DNA from: Litoditis marina
Taxonomy: Eukaryota > Nematoda > Chromadorea > Rhabditida > Rhabditidae
DNA: 64,000 bases
Assembly: GCA_964036275.1 (NCBI GenBank)
Contig: OZ038433.1
Location: 5,869,048-5,933,047 of the forward strand
Reading direction: 5' to 3'
Shown here: one piece after another, positions 41,496 through 54,700 of the stretch
Numbering within the stretch: the first letter of the stretch is position 1
Layout: each line of letters starts with the position of its first letter
Notes under the pieces: model-generated
What the model was told of the DNA's origin: nothing
Seen by the model: only the letters and a program-made list of their open reading frames with translations
The model's database searches: none
Program-made: the position numbers and the translations under genes

Positions 41496-42158
41496 CTTGT
41501 ATGTTGGAATGAGGAACTTAAAAACTTTTCTAACAGGAAAAACATATTCGATTCCAGAAATATTACTGCTTCAGTCATATTCAGCTTCAAATGTTGATTG
41601 AGGTAGTTATGTTGATGAGGTTGGGTAAGTGCCCAAATCATTCATTTCATCTCGAACTCATTTAATAGATCTTTGTTATCGATGTAATATGGAAATACAT
41701 TACATTCAGTTTTTCCAAGTAACCAGTCTACTTTTTATTTTCACAAACCACCATGCGTTTCGTACGTCATCATTCGAATATCCGACTTTCTTCTCATATA
41801 ACCTGGAAGAGTGACTAGGTCGGGGCTGTCTGCACACTCACCATTGTTTCGAAATACGCGAACTGCAACATACATATTAATCAAATTCATAAAAAATACA
41901 TATAATTCTTATATTAAATTATTACAATACTAGTTTGTTACTGCAGTGCAGACACAGTCACTAGTGGTTAACATTCCACAGTCACATTCCTTCGCCGTCC
42001 GGGACCGGGCCGGTCCGAGCCTCGTTTCTTTGCTGTCTGATTTGCCGCCTTTTGCATCCAATTAGCGGTCGCCGGGTGGAGTGAGATAGTGTCGAATTCA
42101 GAGCTTCGCTTTCTCTTCTTCACAATTATATGGCAACGGGGGCCGCAATCAGGGGGCT

Positions 42159-42870
42159 ACTCTCCCACGCACTACTAGCCGGATAGATGCATCAGAAATT
42201 CAGATTTTCACTATTTTATGCGATTCAACGCAAATTCACGTGACTGTGAAGTCGCGAACTCACGTGCTCTTCACGTGACGGTCATAAGAGAGTTGTCTGA
42301 TCTGTCCTGTTTCGCTGTACTCTCCCACGCACTACTAGCCGGATAGATGCATCAGAAATTCAGATTTTCACTATTTTATGCGATTCAACGCAAATTCACG
42401 TGACTGTGAAGTCGCGAACTCACGTGCTCTTCACGTGACGATCATAAGAGAGTTTTCTGATCTGTCCTGTTTCGCTGTACTCTCCCACACACTACTAGCC
42501 GGCTAGATGCATCAGAAATTCAGATTTTCACTATTTTATGCGATTCAACGCAAATTTACGTGACTGTGAAGTCGCGAACTCACGTGCTCTTCACGTGACG
42601 GTCATAAGAGAGTTGTCTGATCTGTCCTGTTTCGCTGTACTCTCCCACGCACTACTAGCCGGCTAGATGCATCAGAAACTCAGATTTTCACTATTTTATG
42701 CGATTCAACGCAAATTCACGTGACTGTGAAGTCGCGAACTCACGTGCTCTTCACGTGACGGTCATAAGAGAGTTGTCTGATCTGTCCTGTTTCGCTGTAC
42801 TCTCCCACACACTACTAGCCGGCTAGATGCATCAGAAATTCAGAAATTCAGATTTTCACTATTTGTTCGA
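42159..42870. repeat. 160-bp tandem satellite, about 4.4 copies
   Basis: TCTCCCACGCACTACTAGCC recurs at 42161, 42321, 42481, 42641 and 42801, exactly 160 bp apart, with a few point differences per unit. Each unit includes TTCACGTGACTGTGAAGTCG and CTCACGTGCTCTTCACGTGA, so it is rich in CACGTG palindromes. A worn copy of the start of the unit follows at 42930-42985. Intergenic. Confidence 0.92.
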
Positions 42871-43918
42871 AATTACCGCGGTATCACGTGTTTTTCACGT
42901 AAATGTAGGCTGATCTATCTTGTTTTGGCTCCATCTTCCACGCACTACTAGCCGGCTAGGTGCATCATAGATTCAGATTTCTTGCATCAGCCCGTGACAT
43001 GTGTTACTCACGCGAATCTACGTGAAGTTAAAACTCTTGACGTACACTCCTAGACAGCTGCTCGCATCATATAACTAGATTTTCACGAGTTCATGACACG
43101 CACGCGATCTTTCACGTAACGATTCAACCATACATTATTTTTAAAAGCGAGAGGGTAATGCGGTGTATGTTGCCCGCTGTGTTTGTAGTTTGATACGTGT
43201 AGTTTACGTAATTTTAACGTGAAATGTGTCCCAGCATACAACTTCTGGCCACGATCTCACGACTTAACGTGATATTTGTTAGGCGCCGCCAGCTGTGTTT
43301 CATTCGACTTTTTCCAGTTAATTCGAGAACTGAAATATTCAATAATCCGTGCTTTGAGTTTTCAACCCCAGTGAGCTCTGCAAACGATTCTGCTCGAGTA
43401 TGCAGAATATATCGGCCACGTGACCCATAGCGCATTGTGCAACATTGGCATGGTGCGGGCTAGATGAGGGCGGGTGACACGAGAATACGTATAGTCGCCA
43501 TTTTCCCCATAAAGACACCAAACGGCTCGATTAATTGAGCGATGCGGGGTGATTTATTATTCGCCAGCAGTTGAGAGAGCGTGTAGATCAATGATACGCA
43601 GACGGACTGGCCCCTTGCCAAATCGCGCCCCTTACCAAATCGATGGTACGGGGTCCACAACGGTTTGACAAACTCTATAATATCCCGGCAACTTGATCCC
43701 ATTCTGCGTCTCTCATTTTGCGCAGTGTTTCGTGGGTGTACGGTAGGGTTGTTGAAGACGAACTAGAAACTCGACTTGAAAAGTCGATTTTTGTCCAAAC
43801 TCGATAACTCTGAACTTTGAACTTGAAAAGCTGAGAAACAGCGTATGATTGTGGAGACGCTGGTGGGGATATGAGAGTCGGGATGGTCCTGCATATGGCT
43901 CCGTTCCGTGGTCAGCTA

Positions 43919-44118
43919 TATAGTGGGTGCCAATATTATAAATTTCTGTCTCTCGCCGGAATCGAACCTGCGAGCAAAAGATTTGTAGCAGAGCGCGATA
44001 ACCACTGCGCTAATAGTGTACATAACCGGCAAGCTTCGGAATAAGAGACATGCGTGCGTACACAGAGGAAAGTGAGATATACAGTACCCTCCCGCCATTC
44101 CGTTGGCGACGACTATAG
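43919..44118 (-). mobile_element. tRNA-derived SINE, copy 1
   Basis: On the minus strand TTAGCGCAGTGGTTATCGCG (A-box-like, 43994-44013) is followed by GGTTCGATTCC (B box, 43958-43968), the internal RNA polymerase III promoter of a tRNA. Shared flanks with the copy at 47713 (GGAAAGTGAGATATACAGTA CCCTCCCGCC upstream, GAGAGACAGAAATTTATAA downstream) show it is a mobile SINE rather than a lone tRNA gene. The tRNA cloverleaf itself looks degenerate. Confidence 0.75.
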
Positions 44119-44634
44119 TCATTTTCATTTTTACGTGCACCTCTGGAGTATGCATTAACCATTCATCCGTTTCTGTTCTCTGACTTTAACTGTCCTATAG
44201 CTCCAACTCGAACTACCACTAGCCTCCCGACGTCATTTGCATGAGTAGCTTAACTTCTCATATTCCTTAAAGCTAATGATCTTGTAATAACCCCCTAAAG
44301 GTCGTCGAAATTGGCTATTACCAAAGCTACAATTAGCTGATGATTCAAGTTGCACACTTATAACATACATTTCCATCCAATAGTCACGTTTCATGCGAGC
44401 TGTTGTCATGATACCTGCACGATCTTCCCTGACCGCTTTTCTACTAAAAGTAAATGTGAATGAAAAAAAACTTAGGTGGAACGTCAATAAACAACATCTA
44501 TTCTTCTTTTTCCTCTTCTCTTTCGGAAGTTCTTCTTAATTTTTCAATTTGATGAATTTTCATGTTCTTTAGTTTTTTGGTGTTTTCCGTGTGTCATATG
44601 GTTATGCCATTGACTAACACTATAGCGGATACCA

Positions 44635-44762
44635 TTAAAGAAGGACGATTATGTGGACCAATCCCAACGCCTCGGTCCAAAATTAAACTGCAATACATTT
44701 TTCAATGGCAGTTCAAAGGACCGATGCGTCGGGATTGGTCCACATAATCGTTCTACTTTAAA
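44635..44762. mobile_element. 120-bp foldback MITE, copy 3
   Basis: TTAAAGAAGGACGATTATGT at the left, CACATAATCGTTCTACTTTA at the right, same inner arms as the other copies. Intergenic. Confidence 0.85.
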
Positions 44763-45106
44763 CATAACAGTTAGTTATTATATCTGATTAATAGAACTGA
44801 GTACAACTTATCTGTAGAACCCAAGCTATCACCCTCTGTGGGCATCAAAATAGCTTCTCTCAATTTTTTGTTCCCGAAAAAGGAGAACTCTCAAATTGCT
44901 CGCAAAGCCGGTACTAATTACAGGGTTCCGTCACTGCTTCCTCTATAATTTCACTGAATACAATCAAAAGATTCTCCTCAGACTTGTTTATAAAACTGGA
45001 ATTCTAGGGAGTTGGAAAATATTGAATTTATAAGTATTGAAATGAAAAAATAGGCCGTCTCTGTGCTTTTGTTATCACAAAAAATACCAATACGTTTCTT
45101 TTGAAT

Positions 45107-45141
45107 GTTTATACCAATAAATATTCTATTCTATTCTATAT
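45107..45141 (+). repeat. AATAAA plus (TATTC)n tail, short retroposon 3' end
   Basis: ACCAATAAATATTCTATTCT: the same signal-plus-microsatellite arrangement as the retroposon tails at 13899 and 51910, but on the other strand and without the upstream CACGTGTTCAATCGC block. Confidence 0.4.
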
Positions 45142-47271
45142 TTGATAGAAAAACGACAAAATGGCCAAACTTGAATAACTTAAAGATGTATAAAAGCTTG
45201 AATGGGCATATTTCACAACATCTCTTGAATTCTTCGTTGAGCATTTGACATCTTGGAATAACAATCATGGGGCATCTCTTTGCTATACATATTTTCACCT
45301 ATCGATAACTTCCTACAGTAATCTTTCGAGAATTTCTCTCATCAACAAATCAACTTTCAGATTGTTGTTTTGCATGTTACAAGTTAGCAAGTATGGAACG
45401 AAATAACGTTTCAACTGTTTACAATACCTTGAAGATGTGAAAAATATAGTTGAAAGATTTGAAATCTTACTGTAAAGGGCTATTGTTGCGTGGAACACAC
45501 TATATTCATAAATACATTTTGCCTTCTAGTCTAGACACTCTTTTCTCTATAGTCATTTTTATTCTTCTATAGAAGCTAATGCTCGTTCCTGTCACATCAT
45601 TAGAAATATCTCATCTATCTAATTTCTTGCTCTATCGCAAAAGCCTATCAAATCTAGTATGTATAGCATGCTAGGACTTTGATGCTGAACCGATTTACTT
45701 CACGTCATTTCACCGCATCTCACGTCATTTTCACGTCAGTTAGGTCAAATATCAAATCTCAGTTCAGGAAATAATTTTCATCTACAACAACATACAAAAG
45801 GAACGTGAAATGTGAGAGGACCTCACGTACATGTGCATGTGTTCGCCATATTTCACGTGATTATACTTTTGAATAGCAGTCTCCTCAAAATCACTCCGAC
45901 TTTGTGAGGTATACGGTAACACTTGTTTTCTGCTGTGTTCTCCGCGATCATCATCTTTGCACTGATTTCGTATATGGCGTGGTGGGGGTCGTTCATTATT
46001 CATCTCTTCTATCTCCTCGGAAACGTCGCCTCATATTCTTCACATTCCCCCCTCCTTTATTGATCTATTTCGTGATGACGTCATTATATTTACACGTGAT
46101 ACGTGAAATACGTGTAAAGTTCGAATGTTTCTCCCATGCAGTAATATCTCAAACTTTTAAACTCGCCTCCTATTATCCCGATTTCCTTCTCCATATAAAT
46201 CAAAGTTGTGATGACGTCATAGGTGGGGATCAAATTTCAATTTTTGACCTCTACGTATCGATAGATTCTGTAATCTCGGTTTTTCAACTCTTATCGGGTC
46301 CGAATTCTAACTCAAAAATCAAATTTGGAAAGAAAACGGAATATTTATACCCACTTAGAGAATACCGGAACACAACCCCAAATGTTACAAAACGGCTGTA
46401 ACCTACTTCTACTCAGACGCGTTGCGTGTCGCGCGGCATTGTCATGTGAATTTCACGTGGACTGATCAAACTAATATTCCTGTCGTAGTGGATTTACGAA
46501 CTTATGAAACGAGCATACTTGCCAATATCATACGAGACACTGTAACTTTCCCCGGGGAAGGGCATGGCAGTAGGTTCGTTTATCCGACATATTGTAGTTT
46601 GACCTTCGTACATTGATTATGCTCTCTTTGTAGATCAAACTACAACTCTCACGCTAACTCCAAGCTGTGTCACTTTGAGCTGTATACCTTTTCATCTCTA
46701 ATCATGTGTCATGAAATAGAAATCAGTGGAATGTTTCATGGGCTCTCGTCCCGATTCTCTTGATTAGCCATTCAGGACTAGTTCTCAATATGTGTTCACG
46801 CCATCAACTCCAGTCTCTGTTTCGACCACAGAATGCTTCGAGCGAAAACAAACTTCTTTTTTTTTTTGCTTTTTTTTTCGTTTCTCTGTGTGAGTTTGGT
46901 GATATAATTACTTCTCAACGATAAACATCTGAAATTCAGTTATGAGATTAGCTATGTTGGTACCGAAAGGGATTTTACTTGTCTGAAATATGATATAGCA
47001 GAAAAAACTTGACTATTTTTCTCCGAAACAGATTCAATGAAAAATATATCGTAAAGTTAGTCAATGTGAAAGAGAAATGCCAAGTGTCAGTAAATATTTC
47101 TGAGAAGAAAACATGAGGTTACTTATTATTCTTCAAGAAAATTAATATGACGAATACATCTCTATGTTTTCCCACGACGTTCCCACGCATATCGAATGTC
47201 CTCCAATCTTTCATAGCATTTACTTATCGACCAAATCTCTTGCTGCCGCTACAATTTAGGTGATACGCTCT

Positions 47272-47452
47272 GGCGGCGTAGCAAACCGTCCAACTTCATG
47301 AGAAGTTCATACGAGTTTCTCATGAGATACTTCATGAGCTTCTCATCAACTCTCAGTGTTATAGCATAGCAATCAACAGAACCTCATGAGAAACTCGTGG
47401 TAATAGCTCATGAGGTAATCTCATGAACTTTTGTGGGGATTGCTACGCCGCC
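47272..47452. mobile_element. 181-bp MITE with GGCGGCGTAGC ends, copy 1
   Basis: Left GGCGGCGTAGCAAACC, right GGATTGCTACGCCGCC. The interior consists of CTCATGAG-type words in both orientations. The copy at 56062-56242 has the same length. Confidence 0.85.
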
Positions 47453-47712
47453 TGTGTTTTCAGAGTGAAACTGTTTGATTTATAGGTTTTCGTGAGAGAA
47501 ATGGTGTATTGGCCGTCTTCCAATTTCAAATAAAAGGATTTGCAGCTTGACTGCAGAACATATTACGACCTATAGCGCTCACTCTTACCGAAGCAGGCCC
47601 ATGTTCAATGTTAAACCCTATCCCGTCGTGTTTGTAGTTTGGTCACGCTATTTTTCGATCAGAACTAGTTAACCATGTCGTCTCTCTAGTTCGCAGTACA
47701 ACCCTGGCACTG

Positions 47713-47913
47713 TATAGTGAGTGCCAAATTTATAAATTTCTGTCTCTCGCCGGAACCGAACCAGCGAGCAAAAGATTCGTAGCAGCGCGCTGACCACTGC
47801 GCTATTATTAGAGCACATAACGGGCAAGCCTTGGAATCGAAGACATGTGTTCGTACACAGCGGAAAGTGAGATATACAGTACCCTCCCGCCTTTCCGTTG
47901 GCAACGACTATAG
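47713..47913 (-). mobile_element. tRNA-derived SINE, copy 2
   Basis: The minus strand carries TAGCGCAGTGGTCAGCGCGC (A-box-like) and GGTTCGGTTCC (B box). Flanks are shared with the 43919 copy, down to CCGTTGGCAACGACTATAG at the right edge. Confidence 0.75.
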
Positions 47914-48760
47914 CAATCCCCTCATACCTCGTGAGGTCCCCTCATGAGCTATGGGCAAACCTCACCTGCTCGTGAAACATAGTCCACATGAGAAATCATG
48001 AGATTAGTACTTTGCCAAAGAATTGTAGTAATTTTGGGCCCGCACCATACTATCTTCATCACTACTGCCCCAGAACAATGAAAATATAGTTAATTTGGTT
48101 TAAACAAACGTGAATTAGTCTCATTCACCGTGATGAAGCTTCATGTAATATTTGCCAAATACAGATATTACTTGAGGTACTGTGAGTGAAATTTTTTAAA
48201 GTTGTTTATCTTTCTGCACTCTGAAAAACTGCGCCTTATGATTGCGGGGTGAAATTCAGGCTCGCCATTTCGAATCATAGTGGGAGTAATGCGTTTCCAT
48301 TTGAAATTTTATATCTTCCCGCCTATCCTATATTTCCGTTATGGGCGAACAAAGCCAGTTATGTGTCTATAAAACACTCATATAACCACTTTTTTAAGCC
48401 GCTTAGCGCCTGTTATAACCATTTTCATCGACAAGTTCAGGTTTTACAATTATAACGATGAACAAGAACTGCGATAGAATGAGAATATTCTAATAACTGT
48501 AGCGAAACATGTTTGACATAGTAATAAACATGACATAAACATCCATTTTCTTTAAATAAGCACAACATTTTTGAACGCTATTGTTCGAGGTTAAATCTTC
48601 AACATTTTCACATCATAATTTACACAACCAATCATGTTCCCGAGAGAACGTTTTTCTGTGAGTATTCCCTTCACTTGTGCATTTCTCATCCTTCCATGTT
48701 TTCATGTTCTTCTCAAGTTTAATATCTTTTTATTTATCAAAACAAAATATTTGTTTCAGT

Positions 48761-51700
48761 ATGGCCGACTTTCTTGGCGTGGTGGCCATTATATTCTTCT
48801 ATGTACTCATTTTGGTAGTAGGAATTTGGGCCGGCAGAAAAACAAAGGTAGTTTTTATAAATAATACAAAAATGTTGCCTTATGTATGATTATCTTCATG
48901 GCGGACCGCATGAGCTGGTAATAAAGCTCACCCATGCCTAGTTTCTATTCTACGGACCCCCACCCCTCTACGAATACTTCTACTTCTATGTGATAATTGT
49001 CTTCGTTGTTGTAATATGAATAAAGTAACACACGGGTCGAAATAGTTGCCGTAAAAGATTATTAATATTATTATATTAGAGCTCGCCAACCAAAACACTC
49101 AGGAGGCGCTAGCATATATGTGCAATATTTAAGAAAATTCACATGAGTAAAAAGACATTCAATAATTGCTGTGCTTTATCCCTCGTTTTTATAGAATTAT
49201 ACTCAATTCTATGCATGACAAACTACTACTATCTTAGCCTAAAAGACATTTTGATGTGTTGTAATGGAGAAAATCAGTTGAAACTGCATTGAAAAAAATA
49301 GTTTCTGAACTTTTTCTACAAATTTGCAGGATGCGAAAGATCTGGAGGACACGGAAGGGGCTCACACGGAGGAGGTCATGCTGGCCGGACGGAATATCGG
49401 AACACTTGTCGGCATATTCACCATGACCGGTGAGATATTAGACCTGTCTAATTAAAAAAAAACTAAAGCGGCAATCTTCCTCTATTCTAGAACAACGTGC
49501 AAATTTGACCATACAAAGCGTTGCATTTTTGTATGGAAAAATTACACTCTTTTCTAGAACAGAAAAGTCTACTATCAGTAAATGCCTAGTCTCGTACGTA
49601 CACGTGTGAAATGGAAGAATCCCACATCTTGCATAGGGTTGGCTTTTGTAAAGCGTTGTCCGGTCTGTCCTGTCGTGCTGTGTTTATAGTTTGATTCCGT
49701 TGTTTTCGGTCAAAATTCTGACAATCTGCTCTGTATCAAGGTCGAACTACTACACAGATTTGGTCACTCCTGCTAGTGATAAACGGTACAATCGCTGGAA
49801 GTAGTCTAGTTAATTTGAGTGCAGCCAGTGTATACCAACGGCAATGAATGACATCTTCACGTAAGACGTGAAGAAACAAAAGCATGCGTGCAGTTTTCGC
49901 ACGCTTTTACCACTGTTTTGTGTCTTCTCCACATACCGACGGGGAGACAAAAATGGTGGAAAGTAATAAAGTAACCATACTGCAACGATATTACGTGAAT
50001 GAATAAATATTGAATCTTGAAATCACGTGACTATTCCATTTGCTTCTAGTACCGACGAGTTCTCCCACCCTTTGCTAATCTCAATCTAGTTTTTCTATTC
50101 TACCCCTCTTCGAAATTGGCCAATTTCTCAAGTAGATCATCTATCTTCCGTAGAAGGCCGATCAATATCTCCCTGAATTAGGCATTCCAGCTCTTTCGTT
50201 CGAAATTCGCTCAAAGGAAATGGGCTCACTGAACTTTCCGCCTAAACCAAACTAAGATCAGAGCACAAACCCTTCTTCTAGCCAGATATGAAGTCACGTT
50301 GCATGTGAATGTAACACGTGTGACACGTGTAGAGAATGAAACAATTATCATTATTATTGTTAGTTGTAACACCGTCGTAATTTACGAGTTTCGCACTCCG
50401 AAAAGCAACCGGTTCAAACTACAAACTCAGCGGTACAGAGCTAGATATGTACAGAATATATCCTCTCTACCCTGAGCGAACTCTATAGAATGTATAGAAG
50501 ATAAAAAGTGATATGTGTACTGATCCGATTGCAACTCTGATTCTGTGACCCGGAACAAACAGTTATTATTGCAGCCACCTGGGTTGGCGGCGCGTATATA
50601 AACGGTACGGCCGAGGCATTCTACAATGGAGGACTGCTGGGGTGAGACAATATATTCAACTCGAAATTGAATAGATGAAACTAACCTCAGATCATTCTAG
50701 GTTTCATTTATTACGTTTTTTAATCGGATTTTCTTGGCCAACCTTTGACGACGAGTCTCTGCGAATTCGTGAGAAGTTCCCGTGATCTTCTCATGAGGGA
50801 CTCGTCAACCATTCCCTCTCCCTCAATGCTGCCATTTGGATCAGAAGTTGTACTCAATTAGGATAATGCACTTCTTTGAAGGAAAATAAGTGCTTGATGA
50901 AAGAAAAAAAAAACATTAAAAAACGATATTGCTTGAATGATTAGAAATGCTGTGACTGTTATATACTCATGCGCAATAAACTTTATATATTTATTATATT
51001 ATTTTCTCTTCCAGCTGCCAGGCGCCCATCGGATATGCCATGTCACTCGTCGTGGGTGGTCTTCTATTCGCGAAGAAGATGAGGGAGGAGGGATACGTGA
51101 CCATGTTGGACCCCTTCCAGGTATTTGTTTGTTTATTTGTTTGTTTGCTTTTTATTTGTTACGTTTGTTTATTTGTTACATCAGAGTTACTTAAGAAATG
51201 AAGAAGGGAATAAGGTCATGCTTTTCTCCTCATTTTGAAATTCTTGTTTTAAAGCAGGACGATTATGTGGACCAATCCCGTATCAACGGTCCTTTAAGCT
51301 GCAATTGTAAAATGTATTGCAGTTCAAAGGACTGAAGCGATGCTATTGGACCACATAATCGCCCTTCTTTAACCAACGTGGCGAATTGATGTACTACATT
51401 TAGCGCTTACGATTGTGCAATATAATAGTTAAAATGATACAGTCGTAATTGTTGTGAAAAACACATCTTGAAAAGTGCGAACTGAGAACATTTCATTTTG
51501 AATATCATTTCAGATCAAATACGGCCAACGCGTGGGTGGCTTGATGTTCGTGCCAGCCCTGTTGGGAGAAGTATTCTGGAGTGCGGCCATTCTATCAGCT
51601 TTGGGTACGTTATTCAAACTTTTCAATTAAAGAGTAACCGAAGTTCTATTTGCACCCACATGACTGAAACCAACTTATTTATATGACTAAGCATTTTACA

Positions 51701-54700
51701 AACAGTTTATGTCGCCAAATTTAGGTGGTATTTGGTTCATCAAACAATCTTAACTTTTCCGTCAGCTCAAATATAATGGGCAAATTGTCTATATGCTACT
51801 ACGTACTGATGTTGCTCAAAAAAATACAGGTGGAAACAATACAAGTCGCTCTGGTCCGCTGTGGTTGATTTGAAATAATATGTTCACAGATCAAACTCCA
51901 ATTACATTTTAGAATAGAATAGAATAGAATAGAATAGAATGTTTATTCGCGATTGAACACGTGTCTTTCCACATTGGTATATGTGGCACTCCAATTACGA
52001 GAAAATGGAGATATGGAAGATAAAAATAGAATGTAGTGTATAGTTTACTCTGTTACGCGCTCATTATGTAATGTGCACATAATGTCTATATATTTGCTAT
52101 ATCTCGGGATGTATCGAGTAATAATATTTTAAACTTCCAGGTGCCACCCTCTCTGTCATTCTGCAGATCAACATGAACATTTCCGTGATAATTTCTGCGG
52201 TGATCGCCGTGTTCTACACCTTCACCGGGGGTCTATACGCCGTCGCCTACACCGATGTCGTGCAACTTTTCTGCATTTTCGTCGGACTGGTTAGTTTCAA
52301 CCATTCTTTCAAATACAGTATGATGATAGTTGAATTTAAATAGGGGCGATTATGTGAACCAATCTCGTGTCAACGGCCCTTTAAACTGCAATTGAAAAAT
52401 GTATTGCAGTTTAAAGGACTGAAGCGTTGGGATTGGACCATGTCATCGTCCTTCTTTAAAAGAGATATTGCTGAATTGAAACGTGGTAGATATTGTGGTG
52501 GAAGGCATTTTGAAAGTCTTTTCGTTTTCAACGTTGTTTAATGGAAAATGATGATGGTTGAATTCAATCATTGCCAATCTCGTAAAACTTGGGGTGTATT
52601 CGGAAAAACGGCAGAATAAAATACAAAGAAGCTTAGGCTAGCCACTAACTTCATGGTATGAAATGACAGGACAACACGGTTGTTAACTGTGCTGTGGTAG
52701 TTTGTTGAAAAGTTTGAGTATTTTGTAACTCGGTATGAAAGTGTATAATCATTTCTTATTTATCAAATATCTTTTAAGTGGGTTTGTGTGCCGGCTGCTC
52801 TACTGCAAGACAAAACCGAGGATATTTCACGGAATCCTGGAGATTGGATAGGTGGGTTGGATGATTATAACTTAATTTACTTTCAACTTTTCTTCGTTTC
52901 AATCAACACATAATAGTTTCATTAGGTTCGAGGGTAATTTGGGATGCAAGCGAAACGTACCACTCCTGATGTTTCTCTTTCCTAGTTCCTTTACCATATC
53001 TGAACGTGTTTTCCATTTGTTAACATCAATTGTAGAGAAATTTAGAGTTGTGCTTATCTATTCAGACGTTTTTCAGGAGAAATTGGTGGCTTCAAGGAGA
53101 CTTTCCTATGGATTGACTGCATGTTATTACTCATTTTCGGTGGAATCCCGTGGCAGGTATCGTTTTACATCAATTATATCCTATTTACAATTTATATTCC
53201 TTTGGCTTCTTATTTTTGTTACCAACTAGGGTTGTTAATCGAGTTCAAAATTTCGAGTTTTCGAGTTTTGGGAATTTTCGAGTTTTCGAGTTTTCGAGTT
53301 TTCGAGAATTTTCGAGTTTTTTCGAGTCGAGTTTTGAGTGTTTTTGGACCCAAAAGATACATTTTTCGAGTCCGAAATTTTGATTTTCGAGTTTTCGCGT
53401 TCAAAATTTCGAATTTTCGAGTTTTCGAGTTTTCGAGTTAGGCGAAAAATCGAGTTTTTGAGTTTTCGAGTTTTCAAGTTTTGGAAAATTTCGAGTTTTC
53501 GAGTTGTCGAGATTTGGAAAATTTCGAGTTTTCGAGTTTTAGAGTTTTGAGAAATTTCGAGTTTTCGAGTTTCGAGTTCGACTCAACTCGAAATTTTTCG
53601 AGTTTTTTCGAGTCGAGTCGTGTTTCGAGTTCGAGTTTAACAACCCTATTACCAACAGATTTACAACGTGAATAGCAAATACAAAAAAAAGTAATCAAAC
53701 CAATACATTATACACATGTTTTCCTCAATATTTTGGAGCAGAATAAATTTTATTATATCAAATTTGCAGGTGTGTTTTCAACTTGTTACTTCTACCATTA
53801 TACCATTATATTGAGTGTTTAATCTATTAACAATACATTAACAACGTGAATAGTTCCTAATTTGCAGGTGTATTTCCAACGAGTTCTGTCGTCGAAGACC
53901 TCCCAGGGTGCCCAGAGACTGTCCTTTATTGCGGGGGTCGGGTGTATTATGATGGCCATCCCACCAGCACTTATTGGGGCGATTGCCAGAAATACAGGTA
54001 TTAATCATTAGCAACCATTCGGAAAGTTAGATTTATGAAAAAGTATGGACATTTATGAATAAGTATTGTTTTCAACCAACAACGTCTCTTGTCTTTGCTA
54101 GATGCAGAAAAATTATACTTTGTAGTTCATGAAATAATAAGAGCGTGGTTTTATAATAGTTTTATAAAGTCAGTAGATGTAGTAAACAGTTTCGTGTTTA
54201 TAACATTGATAGAAAACATAGACTGTGAGAAAATGTTCTCAGATTGGCGTCTAACCGAGTACTCGCCGTGGAACAATGGCACGAAAATTCAATCGATACC
54301 GGAAGACCAGCGGAATATGGTGGTGCCACTCGTCTTCCAGTACCTCACGCCCAAATGGGTGGCGTTCATAGGTGAGTTGGGGTATTATTCATCTTGAAAA
54401 ATGTATTAAAACTTTATAGATCATTCATAATTAACACGTGATTCCAAATAGAATGTAAAATGTAGCACTTCAAATAAATGGATAAATGCAGGGAACAATT
54501 GTACACAGCAAGAGTCTAGGTAACCTGGACCAGAGTAGTATAGTTTGTTCCACCCACTTATAACCCTCTACAGTATTCTGCTAACACTTCCAGGTCAAAG
54601 TTCACTATATTAGCGTATTCAGAAGGCCTCAAAATGTTCATAGTGTCTTCTGCATGTTTACTACTACTAACTCTGAAAATTTGAAACCAAAGTAATGACT

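Larger units (their letters stand above)
37233..48758. other. 11.5-kb gene-free, repeat-rich interval
   Basis: Between PWP1 and SLC5A7 I find no coding exon I can defend. The interval holds many GTTTGTAGTTTGA-family repeats, CT microsatellites, the 160-bp satellite, two tRNA-derived SINEs, a foldback MITE, a 181-bp MITE and many TTCACGTGA words. The longest ORF (45904-46401) has no recognisable domain. Regulatory DNA for SLC5A7 may lie here but is not identifiable by eye. Confidence 0.6.

Noticed and set aside
41268..41641. Mirrored 109-codon ORFs
   Set aside because: Translations of the CT microsatellite on both strands.
42159..42870. Regularly spaced repeats that could suggest a CRISPR array
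   Set aside because: The whole 160-bp unit is conserved, with no unique spacers, and this is a eukaryotic genome; it is a tandem satellite.
43950..44020. Functional tRNA gene
   Set aside because: A and B boxes are present, but a second copy with the same non-tRNA flanks at 47713 and the poor fit to a cloverleaf point to a SINE.
45904..46401. 165-codon plus-strand ORF in the gene desert
   Set aside because: No domain or family similarity, no splice-site logic, poor acceptor context before the ATG; composition (Phe/Ser/His rich) looks like translated AT-rich DNA.
53121..53698. Several Phe/Ser/Arg- and Lys/Asn/Glu-rich ORFs
   Set aside because: Generated by the TTTTCGAG array; the repeat explains all of them.
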